Positions 1 to 8,005 of a stretch of DNA of 51,454 bases are shown one piece after another (within the stretch, counting starts at the first letter, position 1; each line of letters opens with the position of its first letter). Under the pieces are notes generated by a model that did not search any database, was not told the origin of the DNA, and saw only the letters and a list, made by a program, of their open reading frames with translations. The translations under genes were made by a program, and so were the position numbers. The DNA lies in the NCBI GenBank assembly GCA_027623205.1, contig JAQBYC010000020.1:1-51454 (forward strand). Direction: 5' to 3'. The DNA comes from Pseudomonadota bacterium. Lineage in GTDB: Bacteria > Pseudomonadota > Alphaproteobacteria > GCA-2731375.

Positions 1-309
1 GCCTAGCAAATAAAAGCGGACATTTAATGTGCTACAAAAACCGGACATCTGTATGTGTCATTGACAGCCACGGCCCTATCAGCGCAGGTTGGTATCAGGC
101 CCTGGCAGCATGGTTCCGATGGATCAGGGGCCGGACATGTACTAATATCCAATCCGGCCCGCCCAATAAGGGCCAACCAGGATCACGGCCCGCGATGGTG
201 AGCCTCGCGGCCAGAACCGATGGCGATCCGGGATATCTCCGCGGCGGACAATGCCCGGCTCGCCGTGACCATATGAGGGAACGATAGCTTGAAGGAACGA
301 CAGCGGCAG
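1..309. other. Leading stretch without a supported gene
   Basis: No convincing gene lies before the first monooxygenase. Short open frames on both strands have no recognisable motif and no good ribosome binding site. The only structure seen is a recurring CGGACAT core at about 18-24, 43-49 and 132-138. The first two are embedded in similar contexts (GCGGACATTT and CCGGACATCT) 25 bases apart. Such spaced repeats occur at the ends of some insertion sequences, so the window may begin just inside or beside a mobile element end, but no transposase is visible. Confidence 0.35.
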
Positions 310-1950
310 ATGACAGCATCATTTAAAACCGACCAGCCAGTTTCGGAGGTTCCCGCGCTTGATTACGATGCCATTGTGATCGGGGCGGGCATGTCGGGCA
401 TGTACCTGCTTTACCGTTTGCGCGAACTGGGCTTGCGCGTGCGCGTGTTTGAAGCCGGCACCGACGTCGGCGGCACCTGGTATTGGAACCGCTATCCCGG
501 CGCCCGCTTTGATTCGGAAAGCTATTCCTATGGCTATTCCTTCTCCCAGGAGCTGCTTGATGAATGGGACTGGAGCGAGCATTTCGCCTCCCAGCCGGAA
601 ATCGAGCGTTACCTCAAATATGTGGCCGACAAGTTCGACCTGCGCCGCGATATGCAGTTCTCCAGCCGCGTCAGTTCCGCCGCATATGACGAAGACAGCC
701 GTTGCTGGGCCATGACACTGGAAGACGGCAGCCAGTACCGGTCGCGCTTCATGATCACGGCGCTGGGGCTGCTTTCGGCGCCGACCATGCCCCGGTTCGA
801 GGGCCTGGCGGATTTTCAGGGCCAGTCTTTTCATACCGGGCTGTGGCCGAAACAGGCCGTCGGCTTCGCGGGCAAGCGGGTCGCGGTCATCGGCACGGGC
901 GCGAGCGGCGTTCAAACGATCCAGGAAGTGGCCAAGAGCGCCGCGCATCTGACCGTTTTCCAGCGCCGGCCCAACTGGTGCACGCCGCTGCACAACCGAA
1001 GCATCGAAAGCGACGAAATGGCCAGGATCCGGGCGGGCTACCCGGAATTGTTCGAGCTTTGCCGCAAGACCGCCGCCTGCTTCGTACATACAACCGACCC
1101 GCGCGGCACCTTCGAAGTGACGCCTGAAGAGCGGCAGGCCTTCTGGGAGGCGCTGTACGCCGGACCGGGTTTTGGCATCTGGCAGGGCAACTTCCGGGAT
1201 ATTTTGATTGACCGGGCGGCGAACAAGCTGATTTCCGATTTCGTGGCCGACAAAATCCGCGGCCGGGTGAACGACCCGAAAATCGCCGAAATGCTGATCC
1301 CGACGGATCACGGCTTCGGCACGCGCCGGGTGCCCCAGGAGACCCACTATTACGAAGTCTATAACCAGCCGAACGTCAAACTGGTCAGCATGCTGGAAAC
1401 CCCGATCGAGCGCATCACCCCCGGCGGCGTCAAGACCAGCGATGCCGACTACGAATTCGACATCATCATTTACGCCACCGGTTTCGACGCCGTTACCGGC
1501 AGTTTCGACCGCATCGACATCCAAGGCGTGGACGGGCAGAAGCTGACGGCGCAATGGCAAGGCGGGCCGACATCCTTTGTGGGCGTCATGGTCGAAGGCT
1601 TTCCCAACATGTTCATGGTGATGGGGCCGCATGCGGCCCTGGGCAACAACCCCAGAAGCATCGAATACAACGTTGAATGGGTGCGGGATCTGATTGGCCA
1701 CATGACCGGGCGGGACCTGACCGTCGCGGCGGCCCGGCCGGAGGCCGTCAAACAATGGGCCGACTTTGTCAGGCAGAAGGCCGAAGGCCTGCTGTCCAAT
1801 GAGATCGACTCGTGGATGACCGGCGTGAACATGAATGTGGAAGGCAAGCAAACCCGAACCCTGGTGCGCTACAGCGGTACCGCGCCGGAGTATCGTGAAT
1901 GGTGCGACAATGTCGCGGCCAGGGGTTATCCGGAACTCAGGCTGGGGTAG
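310..1950 (+). CDS. Flavin-containing (Baeyer-Villiger-type) monooxygenase
   Basis: This 546-residue protein is a class B flavoprotein monooxygenase, expected to use FAD, NADPH and O2 to insert oxygen next to a ketone carbonyl or oxidise a heteroatom. Seen: an FAD-binding GAGMSG near residue 25, the diagnostic BVMO fingerprint FQGQSFHTGLWP near residue 170 (consensus FxGxxxHTxxWP), a second dinucleotide fold GTGASG near 195, and the late ATGF motif typical of the family. The length fits cyclohexanone- or phenylacetone-type BVMOs. The ATG at 310 is preferred over the in-frame TTG at 289 because a GAAGGAA ribosome site sits about 11 bases upstream. It heads a plus-strand run with the epimerase-like and LLM genes, so a shared oxidation pathway is plausible; the substrate is unknown. 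Confidence 0.9.
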   Translation: MTASFKTDQPVSEVPALDYDAIVIGAGMSGMYLLYRLRELGLRVRVFEAGTDVGGTWYWNRYPGARFDSESYSYGYSFSQELLDEWDWSEHFASQPEIERYLKYVADKFDLRRDMQFSSRVSSAAYDEDSRCWAMTLEDGSQYRSRFMITALGLLSAPTMPRFEGLADFQGQSFHTGLWPKQAVGFAGKRVAVIGTGASGVQTIQEVAKSAAHLTVFQRRPNWCTPLHNRSIESDEMARIRAGYPELFELCRKTAACFVHTTDPRGTFEVTPEERQAFWEALYAGPGFGIWQGNFRDILIDRAANKLISDFVADKIRGRVNDPKIAEMLIPTDHGFGTRRVPQETHYYEVYNQPNVKLVSMLETPIERITPGGVKTSDADYEFDIIIYATGFDAVTGSFDRIDIQGVDGQKLTAQWQGGPTSFVGVMVEGFPNMFMVMGPHAALGNNPRSIEYNVEWVRDLIGHMTGRDLTVAAARPEAVKQWADFVRQKAEGLLSNEIDSWMTGVNMNVEGKQTRTLVRYSGTAPEYREWCDNVAARGYPELRLG

Positions 1951-1997
1951 ACGCATGGCGCCCAGGCCGGCGGCGCATTGATTGAGGAACGAAAAAT

Positions 1998-2936
1998 ATG
2001 TCGATTTTGGCGATTGGCGGGGCGGGTTTCATAGGCCGGCGGATGATCCCGATCCTGGCGGCGGCCGGTCATGAAGTAACCTGCATGGATATCGATGCCG
2101 CGGGCGCCGCGGCGGCGTTCGCCCACCTGGGCGACAAGGTCAAAGTGGTGCGCGGCGACGTCACCCAATTTGATGACGTCATCGGCGCGGTGCAGGAATC
2201 CCGCGCGGATCGGGTCATTAATCTGTCATACTTCATTGGCGACCTGCCGCCCCATATTGCCTTCAAGCTCGACATACAGGGCATGGACAATTGCTTTGAG
2301 GCGGCCAGACGCAGCGGCGTCACGCACACGGTGTTCGCCAGTTCGGTCGCGGTTAGCGGCCTGCAAAGCCATTTCGGCGAACGCCTGGTCGACGAGACCG
2401 ACGAACGGCGCGGCGAAAGTCAGTATGCCATCAACAAAATCACCAATGAATGGCAGGCCCACGATTATCGCCGCGCCTATGGCATGACGATCACCTGCAT
2501 ACGTCCGGCCAATGTGACCGGCCCGGACAAGAAATTCGGCTCAATCGATCACGTGAACTGCATGTGCCAACCGGCGCGCGGCCAGTCCGTCAGCTTCCCC
2601 CACGCCGACACCATGCGCTGCGTCATCCACGTGGAGGACATGGCCGAAGTTTTCGCCCGCGTTTTGCTTACGGACAAGCCAAAACACGAAACCTACAATT
2701 CCGGCGGCGCCATGGTCAGCCTGGCCGAACTGGCCGCCCTGGTGCGCGAGTTCCTGCCCGACGCCGATATCCGCTTTGAAGCCGAGATTGGTGGGCGTGC
2801 GGGTTCCGGGAACTACCTGATCGAAAACAGCCGGGTCATCGAGGAATTCAGTGTCCAGTACGCGCCGCTCCGCCAACGGGTGAAACAGGTCATCAACGAC
2901 ATCCGCGCCAGCGAGGGGTTGTCTCCCCTCTCGTAA
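1998..2936 (+). CDS. NAD(P)-dependent epimerase/dehydratase family protein (extended SDR)
   Basis: This 312-residue extended short-chain dehydrogenase has the cofactor glycine motif GGAGFIG at residues 7-13 and the active-site pair Tyr143-x3-Lys147 (YAINK), with a serine-containing ASS motif near 115. The fold is that of nucleotide-sugar epimerases and related NAD(P)-dependent reductases. The gene starts 47 bases after the monooxygenase on the same strand, behind a GAGGAACG ribosome site, so co-transcription is likely. In this setting it may oxidise or reduce a ketone or alcohol made or used by the monooxygenase rather than act on a nucleotide sugar; that is inference. The catalytic residues are intact. 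Confidence 0.85.
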   Translation: MSILAIGGAGFIGRRMIPILAAAGHEVTCMDIDAAGAAAAFAHLGDKVKVVRGDVTQFDDVIGAVQESRADRVINLSYFIGDLPPHIAFKLDIQGMDNCFEAARRSGVTHTVFASSVAVSGLQSHFGERLVDETDERRGESQYAINKITNEWQAHDYRRAYGMTITCIRPANVTGPDKKFGSIDHVNCMCQPARGQSVSFPHADTMRCVIHVEDMAEVFARVLLTDKPKHETYNSGGAMVSLAELAALVREFLPDADIRFEAEIGGRAGSGNYLIENSRVIEEFSVQYAPLRQRVKQVINDIRASEGLSPLS

Positions 2937-3022
2937 AACCCAAGAGAAGGCCCGGCGATGGCCGGTCGCGCCCCGAAACCCAGACTTTGACCGTCGCGCG
3001 GTTTACAAAGGATAGGATCAGC

Positions 3023-3886
3023 ATGCAATTTGGCGCCTTCTTTCCAACCCGTGACATGCCCGCCGACCGCATCGCGATCCGCGATTGGGCCCAGGCGGCG
3101 GAAGCGATCGGCTTCGACTACATTGAAGTTTCCGATCACGTGCTTGGCGTTGACCGGGCGGCGGCACCCGGTTTTGAAGGCCCCTACGATATCGATGATC
3201 CGTTCCACGAGGTCTTCGTGACCCTGGGCTATCTGGCGGCCGTGACCGAGCGCGTGGGCCTCTCGACCGGCGTCCTGATCCTGCCCCAGCGCCAGACCGC
3301 CCTGGTCGCCAAGCAGGCCGCCCAGATCGATATTCTTTGCGGTGGACGGCTCCGCCTTGGGGTCGGGGTTGGTTGGAACCCGGCGGAATATGTTGCGCTT
3401 GGCCAGGACTGGCACACACGCGGCCGCCGCCAGGCCGAGCAGATCGAACTCCTGAACCGCTATTGGACGGAGCGTACGGTGGATTTCACCGGCGAATTCG
3501 ATCAGGCGCATCATGCGGGCATCAACCCGCCATCGATGCAGCGGCCGATCCCGGTATGGTTTGGCGGCAGCGCGGATGCCGTTTTGAAGCGCGCCGCAAA
3601 GTATGGCCAGGGGTGGATTCCGCTGGGAAATCCGGGCAGCAATACCCGGGCGCAGCTGGTGAAACTACACGGCTATCTACGGGCGGAAGGCCGCGACCCG
3701 GCCACCTTTGGCCTGGAAGCCTGGCTGCGCTCCAGCCTCGGCGGCGCAGCGGAGTGGCGGGCGGCAGCTGATACCTGGCGCAGCCTCGGCGCAACCCATG
3801 GAACATTTTATACCTCGGGCCAGGGCGTCGGGCCGCTCGACCAGCAGATTGAAGCGATGCGCGCCTTCATGGCGGCCATGCAATAA
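3023..3886 (+). CDS. LLM-class (F420/FMN-dependent) oxidoreductase
   Basis: A 287-residue luciferase-like monooxygenase-fold protein. The N-terminus (MQFGAFFPTRDMPADR), SDHVLGVDR near residue 40, the TGVLILPQR strand near residue 90, and the GGRLRLGVGVGWN segment near 115 are typical of F420-dependent LLM proteins of the TIGR03619 kind. The ATG at 3023 is chosen over the upstream TTG at 2987 because AAAGGA lies about 11 bases before it and homologous proteins start with this first beta strand. It is the last gene of the run that begins with the Baeyer-Villiger-type enzyme. Two further LLM paralogues occur in this window (8741 and 32303). Flavin or F420 use cannot be told from sequence alone. 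Confidence 0.88.
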   Translation: MQFGAFFPTRDMPADRIAIRDWAQAAEAIGFDYIEVSDHVLGVDRAAAPGFEGPYDIDDPFHEVFVTLGYLAAVTERVGLSTGVLILPQRQTALVAKQAAQIDILCGGRLRLGVGVGWNPAEYVALGQDWHTRGRRQAEQIELLNRYWTERTVDFTGEFDQAHHAGINPPSMQRPIPVWFGGSADAVLKRAAKYGQGWIPLGNPGSNTRAQLVKLHGYLRAEGRDPATFGLEAWLRSSLGGAAEWRAAADTWRSLGATHGTFYTSGQGVGPLDQQIEAMRAFMAAMQ

Positions 3887-3924
3887 CGGCGAACGGTCGT
3901 CCGGCAAGCAACCAGGCGTCTCGG

Positions 3925-4326
3925 CTAACCTGAGTAGTCAGCGTCAGCCACTTGCTCGAACCATTCGGTGCCGCCGCCATCCTCGCCCGTCTCCGACATG
4001 GCGAGATGGGTGAAAATCCGGTCCGGCGCGGCGCCATGCCAATGACGCGCGTTGGGCGGGATGATCGCCGTGTCGCCGGGGCGAAGTTCCGCAACCGGCC
4101 CGCCTTCGACCTGGACCCGCCCGACCCCGGCGACGGCCCACAGGGTCTGGCCGACCGGATGCCGGTGCCAGGCGGTACGCGCGCCCGGATTGAAGGTCAC
4201 GTTGGTCGCCCGCATCCGCGAGGGCGCCTCCCCCACCAGCACTTCATCCTGGAAAACATCACCGGTGAAGCGATCTTCCGGCGCCTTTTTCGTCGCCCGG
4301 TCTTCGGCTCTATGAATCTTCAACAT
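3925..4326 (-). CDS. Cupin-domain protein
   Basis: A 133-residue single-domain cupin. The first conserved motif is seen as GARTAWHRHPVGQTLW, giving a HxH metal pair, with Gln where many cupins have Glu. The second motif is RPGDTAIIPPNARHWHG, giving the last His. This variant is usual in the small cupins annotated as (R)-mandelonitrile lyase-like or carboxymuconolactone-decarboxylase-associated. The ATG at 4326 has an AGGAAAGGA ribosome site just upstream and is preferred over a TTG seven codons earlier. It follows the MDR oxidoreductase on the same strand with a 95-base gap. Its substrate is unknown, and a metal-dependent role is inferred. Confidence 0.85.
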   Translation of the reverse strand: MLKIHRAEDRATKKAPEDRFTGDVFQDEVLVGEAPSRMRATNVTFNPGARTAWHRHPVGQTLWAVAGVGRVQVEGGPVAELRPGDTAIIPPNARHWHGAAPDRIFTHLAMSETGEDGGGTEWFEQVADADYSG

Positions 4327-4386
4327 GGCAAATCCTTTCCTCCACAAGATCTATTGCTGTGGCGCCCCAATCAGGCCGGGTCGACG

Positions 4387-4411
4387 GCTAAAGCATTTCC
4401 GATTTGACGAG
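4387..4411. repeat. Degenerate copy of the (C)TAGAGCATTTTC repeat family
   Basis: Just downstream of the MDR gene end is CTAAAGCATTTCCGATTTGA, which resembles the start of the repeats at 8698 and 20967 (CTAGAGCATTTTCGATATTC and CTAGACCATTTTCGATATTC). It is a weak match and could be chance, but it also lies at a gene end, like the clearer copies. Confidence 0.35.
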
Positions 4412-4421
4412 GATCGCCGGT

Positions 4422-5360
4422 TCAGAACGCGATGACAAGCCGTCCGCGCGTTCCACCGGCTTCGAGCCGCTGGTGTGCCTCGCCCGCCCGCTCCGCCGGG
4501 TAGACGTCCGCCACGCGAAGTGTAACGGCGCCGGACTCCACTTGTTCCCTGAGACGGTTGAGTTTCTCGAACTCGCCGTCGTAGGTCCGCACCCAGGTCG
4601 CGGTAAACCTGATGCCCCGTTGCGGCTCGCCCAAGAAACCACGCACCGCCGTGAACGCGCCACCGTCGCGGACCGCCGCAATGACCAGCTCATTCTGCAC
4701 GGCGCCGTCGGCGAGGCCGTCGACACCGTTTGGGACATGCTCCCGGATTCTCGAGGCCACATCGTCGCCCCGCCGAACGACAATGTCGGCGCCAAGGGAT
4801 GCGACGAGTTCGTGATCGGCCTCGGACGCATCGGCAATCACCGTCAAACCTTCGGCCTTGGCAAGCTGCACGACGTAACCGCCGTATGCGCCCGCAGCGC
4901 CAGTTACAGCGAGCGTCTGTCCGGGTGACAGCCCAAGCAGGTCAAGCGACAGACGGGCCGTTAGCCCGTTCATGGGCAGCGTGCAGGCCTCGACATGGGT
5001 GGCGCCGGCCGGCGCCGGAACCACCGATCGCGCTTCGAGGACGATCTGCTCGCGGTAGGCGCCATGGCTACCCTGTGGGACCACTATGGCCATCACCGCG
5101 TCCCCGACCTGCACGCCGGTGGAGACACCGGAACCAACCTCGTCGACGATCCCGGCCGCGTCCATTCCCGGCACATAGGGCGGCGGGTCAATCTTCTGCT
5201 GCTCGGCACGTGATCCGTTCCGAACCATCGTGTCGGTTGGGTTCACTGCCGCGGCGTGGACACGGATACGCACCTGGCCGGGTCCGGCGTGGACCTCGGG
5301 AAGATCAACCACTTCCAGAGCCTCCGGGCCGCCGTGAACGTTGACACCTACTGCGCGCAT
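4422..5360 (-). CDS. Zinc-independent medium-chain alcohol dehydrogenase/quinone oxidoreductase
   Basis: This 312-residue MDR-superfamily protein has the GroES-like N-terminal half ([15 protein letters not shown] near 35, [17 protein letters not shown] near 60) and a Rossmann half with [16 protein letters not shown] near residue 152. The Cys and His ligands of the structural and catalytic zinc sites are absent, so it belongs to the quinone-oxidoreductase/enoyl-reductase branch, which uses NADPH to reduce activated double bonds or quinones. A short AGGCAGG site precedes the ATG at 5360. It is upstream of the cupin gene on the same strand. Codon use looks somewhat richer in CG-ended codons than in adjacent genes, by eye only. 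Confidence 0.85.
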   Translation of the reverse strand: MRAVGVNVHGGPEALEVVDLPEVHAGPGQVRIRVHAAAVNPTDTMVRNGSRAEQQKIDPPPYVPGMDAAGIVDEVGSGVSTGVQVGDAVMAIVVPQGSHGAYREQIVLEARSVVPAPAGATHVEACTLPMNGLTARLSLDLLGLSPGQTLAVTGAAGAYGGYVVQLAKAEGLTVIADASEADHELVASLGADIVVRRGDDVASRIREHVPNGVDGLADGAVQNELVIAAVRDGGAFTAVRGFLGEPQRGIRFTATWVRTYDGEFEKLNRLREQVESGAVTLRVADVYPAERAGEAHQRLEAGGTRGRLVIAF

Positions 5361-5649
5361 ATGGCCTGCCTTTCGTTGTCCGGGCTCTGGTCTGTCCGGG
5401 TACTTGGCGGATAAACCGGCCGAAACGCTTGCTCAAGTCGCTGGCGAAAAGGCCCATATTCTCCAGATGGACGGCCAATGCGCCCCACTTTTGTGCATCA
5501 TACCCGGCGTGACGGCAGGAAGAAAGGCCGGATCGGCCGGGTTCGCACCGAACCGGGCGAAACTTTTCCACCGACCGGCAGGCACAACGGGACTGCTCAC
5601 GGCTGGGGCGCGGCGGCCATCCCCTCCGTTACCTCAAAAGCCGATTCCC
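5361..5649. other. Intergenic, no gene recognised
   Basis: These 289 bases separate the 5' end of the MDR gene from the 3' end of the dioxygenase gene, both on the minus strand. They should hold the MDR promoter, but no convincing -35/-10 pair, hairpin or repeat was found, and the open frames crossing it have no recognisable motif. Confidence 0.4.
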
Positions 5650-6363
5650 TTATTCCGCATCATGAAAGATCAGGCCCAGGGTATAGCGGCGGCCCGTATG
5701 CAAACGGCTGACCCCATGGCGCACGGGCGCGCGGTAATAGCCGCGCTTGCCCTGCACCGGCCGCTCCCTGACCGGGATAATGAGCATTTCCCCCTGTTCC
5801 GGCGTGATCGCCTGGCCAATGGATTGGGCCCGGGGCTGTTGTTCCAGCAACAGAAACTCGCCGCCGGTAAAATCCGTCTCCCGCCGGCTGAGCAAAAATA
5901 CCGCCTGCAAGGGGAAATGCACCGCGCCGTAAAGATCCTGATGCAGGCGATTATAGCCCCCCGCCTCGTAGCGCAACAACAGGGGTGTGCCTTTGGTCTG
6001 ACCGGCATCGCGGCAGATTTTGCCAAATGCCTCTAAATCGGGCGGATAGGGCGCCTCACCCGACAATTTGACCGCCATGTCATTGGCGATGGGTGCCAGA
6101 TGGCGATACAGATCCCGGCGCAGTGCGGCGACCAGGCCCGGCAAAGGATAATTGAAATAACGGTACTGCCCTTCGCCAAACCGGTACCGCGCCATATCGA
6201 TGGTGCTGCGAAAACAGTCTGCCTGGTCGTAGAGCGCAATGAGCCCGGCGCATTCACGGGCGCTCAACAGCATCCCGGTACGGGCATGACCCGCCGTTTC
6301 GATCTGGGCGGCGATCAGCCTCCAGTCCTGGGCCGCCAACCGGTCTGCGATATCGTTGTCCAT
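5650..6363 (-). CDS. 2-oxoglutarate/Fe(II)-dependent dioxygenase (prolyl 4-hydroxylase-like)
   Basis: A 237-residue protein with the iron-binding triad seen as His141 and Asp143 (RLHQDLYG) and His216 (VRHGVSRL), plus Arg226 in GRRYTLGLIFHDAE for 2-oxoglutarate binding. This arrangement and the preceding RYEAGGYNRLH match the P4Hc-type 2OG-Fe(II) oxygenase family, whose bacterial members hydroxylate protein or small-molecule substrates. The start at 6363 gives the N-terminus usual for the family; an in-frame ATG at 6426 would add 21 residues and cannot be excluded. The gene is divergent from the SDR at 6543. The target is unknown. Confidence 0.82.
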   Translation of the reverse strand: MDNDIADRLAAQDWRLIAAQIETAGHARTGMLLSARECAGLIALYDQADCFRSTIDMARYRFGEGQYRYFNYPLPGLVAALRRDLYRHLAPIANDMAVKLSGEAPYPPDLEAFGKICRDAGQTKGTPLLLRYEAGGYNRLHQDLYGAVHFPLQAVFLLSRRETDFTGGEFLLLEQQPRAQSIGQAITPEQGEMLIIPVRERPVQGKRGYYRAPVRHGVSRLHTGRRYTLGLIFHDAE

Positions 6364-6542
6364 TGCTCTTTGTAGACCGGGACGCGCCCTGACGCTATCC
6401 GGAACCGGGCCCCAGTTCCGGGTCATGGTGACCTACCGAGGACGGCTTCCGAGGCTCGACAAGACCATGCTGAAACTGTCACGATGCGGACGCGCAACAA
6501 GCTGCCTGGGCCGCCATCAAAACCAAGAGGAACCATAAAACC

Positions 6543-7307
6543 ATGAAACCCGTCTGTTTGGTCATTGGTGCCGGCGCCGGTATCGGCGGCAATGTTGGCA
6601 AGCGCTTCGCCCAAGGGGGCTATCACGCCGTGCTCTGCCGGCGCACTGACCAGAAGGGCCTGAATGGGTTGGTCGCAAGCATCGAGAGCGATGGCGGCTC
6701 CGCCTCCGGCTTCCTGCTCAACGCCATTGATGCGGGCAGCATTGAGGAGCGGGTGGCCGCGGTTGAGGCCGCTATTGGCCCGATAGAGGTCGTGGTTTTC
6801 AATTTGGGCGCCCAAATTGGCGACCGGGCGCTGAAGGACACCAGCTACAAGGCATTCGAAATGGGTTGGCGCCTTGCGACGTTCGGATTGTTTCGCGTGG
6901 CATCGGCCGTGTGCCCCCTGATGGCGGAACGCGGCAAAGGAACGATCCTGGTCACCTCGGCGACGGCGGCCGTGCGCGGGAACGCCGGTCAGCACTCGCA
7001 TGCGGCCGCCATGGGTGGACGGCGTATGCTTTGCCAGTCGCTGAATGCGGAATTCGGGCCGAAGGGCATTCACATCGCCCATATCGTCATCGATGGTTCG
7101 GTGGATGCGCCGGATACCTTAGGCAAAATGCTTGGACCCGAGCGGTTCCGGCAGCTCAGGGAAAGCCGCGGCATGGACCATGATGGGCTCATGTTGCCCG
7201 CCAGGATCGCGGACACCTATTTCCACATCGCCCAGCAGCATCGCTCAACCTGGACCCATGAAATGGATATGCGGTCGTTCTCGGACCTGCCGTGGTGGAA
7301 TCACTGA
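6543..7307 (+). CDS. SDR-family protein lacking the catalytic Tyr-Lys pair
   Basis: The 254-residue protein has the classical SDR cofactor motif GAGAGIG at residues 9-15, a following conserved fold, and an NLGA motif near 87 in place of NNAG. Ser139 is in the expected catalytic position (TSATAAVRG). By alignment of its neighbourhood (GNAGQHSHAAAMGGRR), the positions that should carry the catalytic Tyr and Lys hold His153 and Met157. Related SDRs often keep the Lys even when Tyr is replaced by Phe. The gene may therefore encode a cofactor-binding protein with little classical dehydrogenase activity, or use another mechanism. It is followed by the SRPBCC gene after a repeat-bearing gap. Confidence 0.8.
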   Translation: MKPVCLVIGAGAGIGGNVGKRFAQGGYHAVLCRRTDQKGLNGLVASIESDGGSASGFLLNAIDAGSIEERVAAVEAAIGPIEVVVFNLGAQIGDRALKDTSYKAFEMGWRLATFGLFRVASAVCPLMAERGKGTILVTSATAAVRGNAGQHSHAAAMGGRRMLCQSLNAEFGPKGIHIAHIVIDGSVDAPDTLGKMLGPERFRQLRESRGMDHDGLMLPARIADTYFHIAQQHRSTWTHEMDMRSFSDLPWWNH

Positions 7308-7350
7308 CCTTGATCCAAGCAAGCTTTACGAACAGGTTCGAAGGGGGAAT

Positions 7351-7410
7351 CCCAAATCGCGCTGGCCCAAATCACGCTGGCCCAAATCACGCTGGCCCAA
7401 ATCACGCTGG
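7351..7410. repeat. Four-copy 15-bp tandem repeat
   Basis: Four head-to-tail copies of CCCAAATCACGCTGG occupy 7351-7365, 7366-7380, 7381-7395 and 7396-7410. The first differs by one base (G for A). The array ends directly against the AAGGA ribosome site of the SRPBCC gene. The period is a multiple of three, and one frame stays open through it and would read PKSRW repeats, but that frame has no recognised gene start. It may be an expandable tract in the leader of the downstream gene. Confidence 0.95.
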
Positions 7411-7424
7411 AAGGACTGACAACG

Positions 7425-7895
7425 ATGCCAGGTACCGAAGAACAGACATACGCGTTTGAAAGAAGACACGATATTTTGGTGACCGCCGAACCAGGACAAA
7501 TATTGGATTATGTTTCGAATCCAAACTCCTGGCCGGAATGGATCACGGCCTCCCATCATATTGAAAGCGCGGACCGTCCGCTGGTAAAAGGCGATAGCTT
7601 TCGCGAGCTTTGGCATACGAAAACCGGCGAAGCGGTACTTAATTGGCGGGTGACAGACAGCGCGCCGGGCCGTCTTTGGATAGGTGAGACGCAAACGCCG
7701 TTTTTGGGAAAAATCATCGTTCGCTATGACGTCGAACGCGTTGGCGGGCAAACCCGCTTCACGCGAACTCTGCTCAACCCAGCGCGGCCAAAACCAGTTA
7801 CACCACAGATGATAGCCGCCATAGATCAAGAAGCGAAAGCTTCACTGGAAAACATCAAGCGGAACGTGGAAAATAAAGAATTCATTGGCGGTTGA
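7425..7895 (+). CDS. SRPBCC-family (START-like) protein
   Basis: A 156-residue single-domain protein. It begins with a beta strand (FERRHDILVTAEPGQILDYV) followed by NPNSWPEWI, a hallmark of polyketide-cyclase/SRPBCC proteins, and continues with alternating strands and a long C-terminal helix containing SLENIKRNVE. These proteins bind hydrophobic ligands in a deep cavity. An AAGGA ribosome site at 7411-7415 supports the ATG at 7425. Its base composition is visibly more AT-rich than the flanking genes, which may point to different ancestry. The ligand is unknown. Confidence 0.8.
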   Translation: MPGTEEQTYAFERRHDILVTAEPGQILDYVSNPNSWPEWITASHHIESADRPLVKGDSFRELWHTKTGEAVLNWRVTDSAPGRLWIGETQTPFLGKIIVRYDVERVGGQTRFTRTLLNPARPKPVTPQMIAAIDQEAKASLENIKRNVENKEFIGG

Positions 7896-8005
7896 CTATT
7901 CAAGCTTTCGCTCACACCTATTCGGTGAGAGGTATTCGTCCAGAACGCGATCTTCAATCGCCTTGATCGTCCGCGGGCCGAAAAAACCGATTAAAGATCG
8001 GGGCC

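Noticed and set aside
319-1956. A 545-codon open frame antisense to the flavin monooxygenase
   Set aside because: The sense frame carries all family motifs; the antisense frame has no recognised domain and is a by-product of high-GC codon use.
7351-7410. CRISPR array
   Set aside because: The 15-bp units are directly adjacent, with no spacers and no cas genes.
7132-7419. Small protein with PKSRW repeats read through the 15-bp tandem array
   Set aside because: The frame overlaps the SDR end out of frame, has no ribosome site and no recognised sequence; the repeat alone keeps it open.
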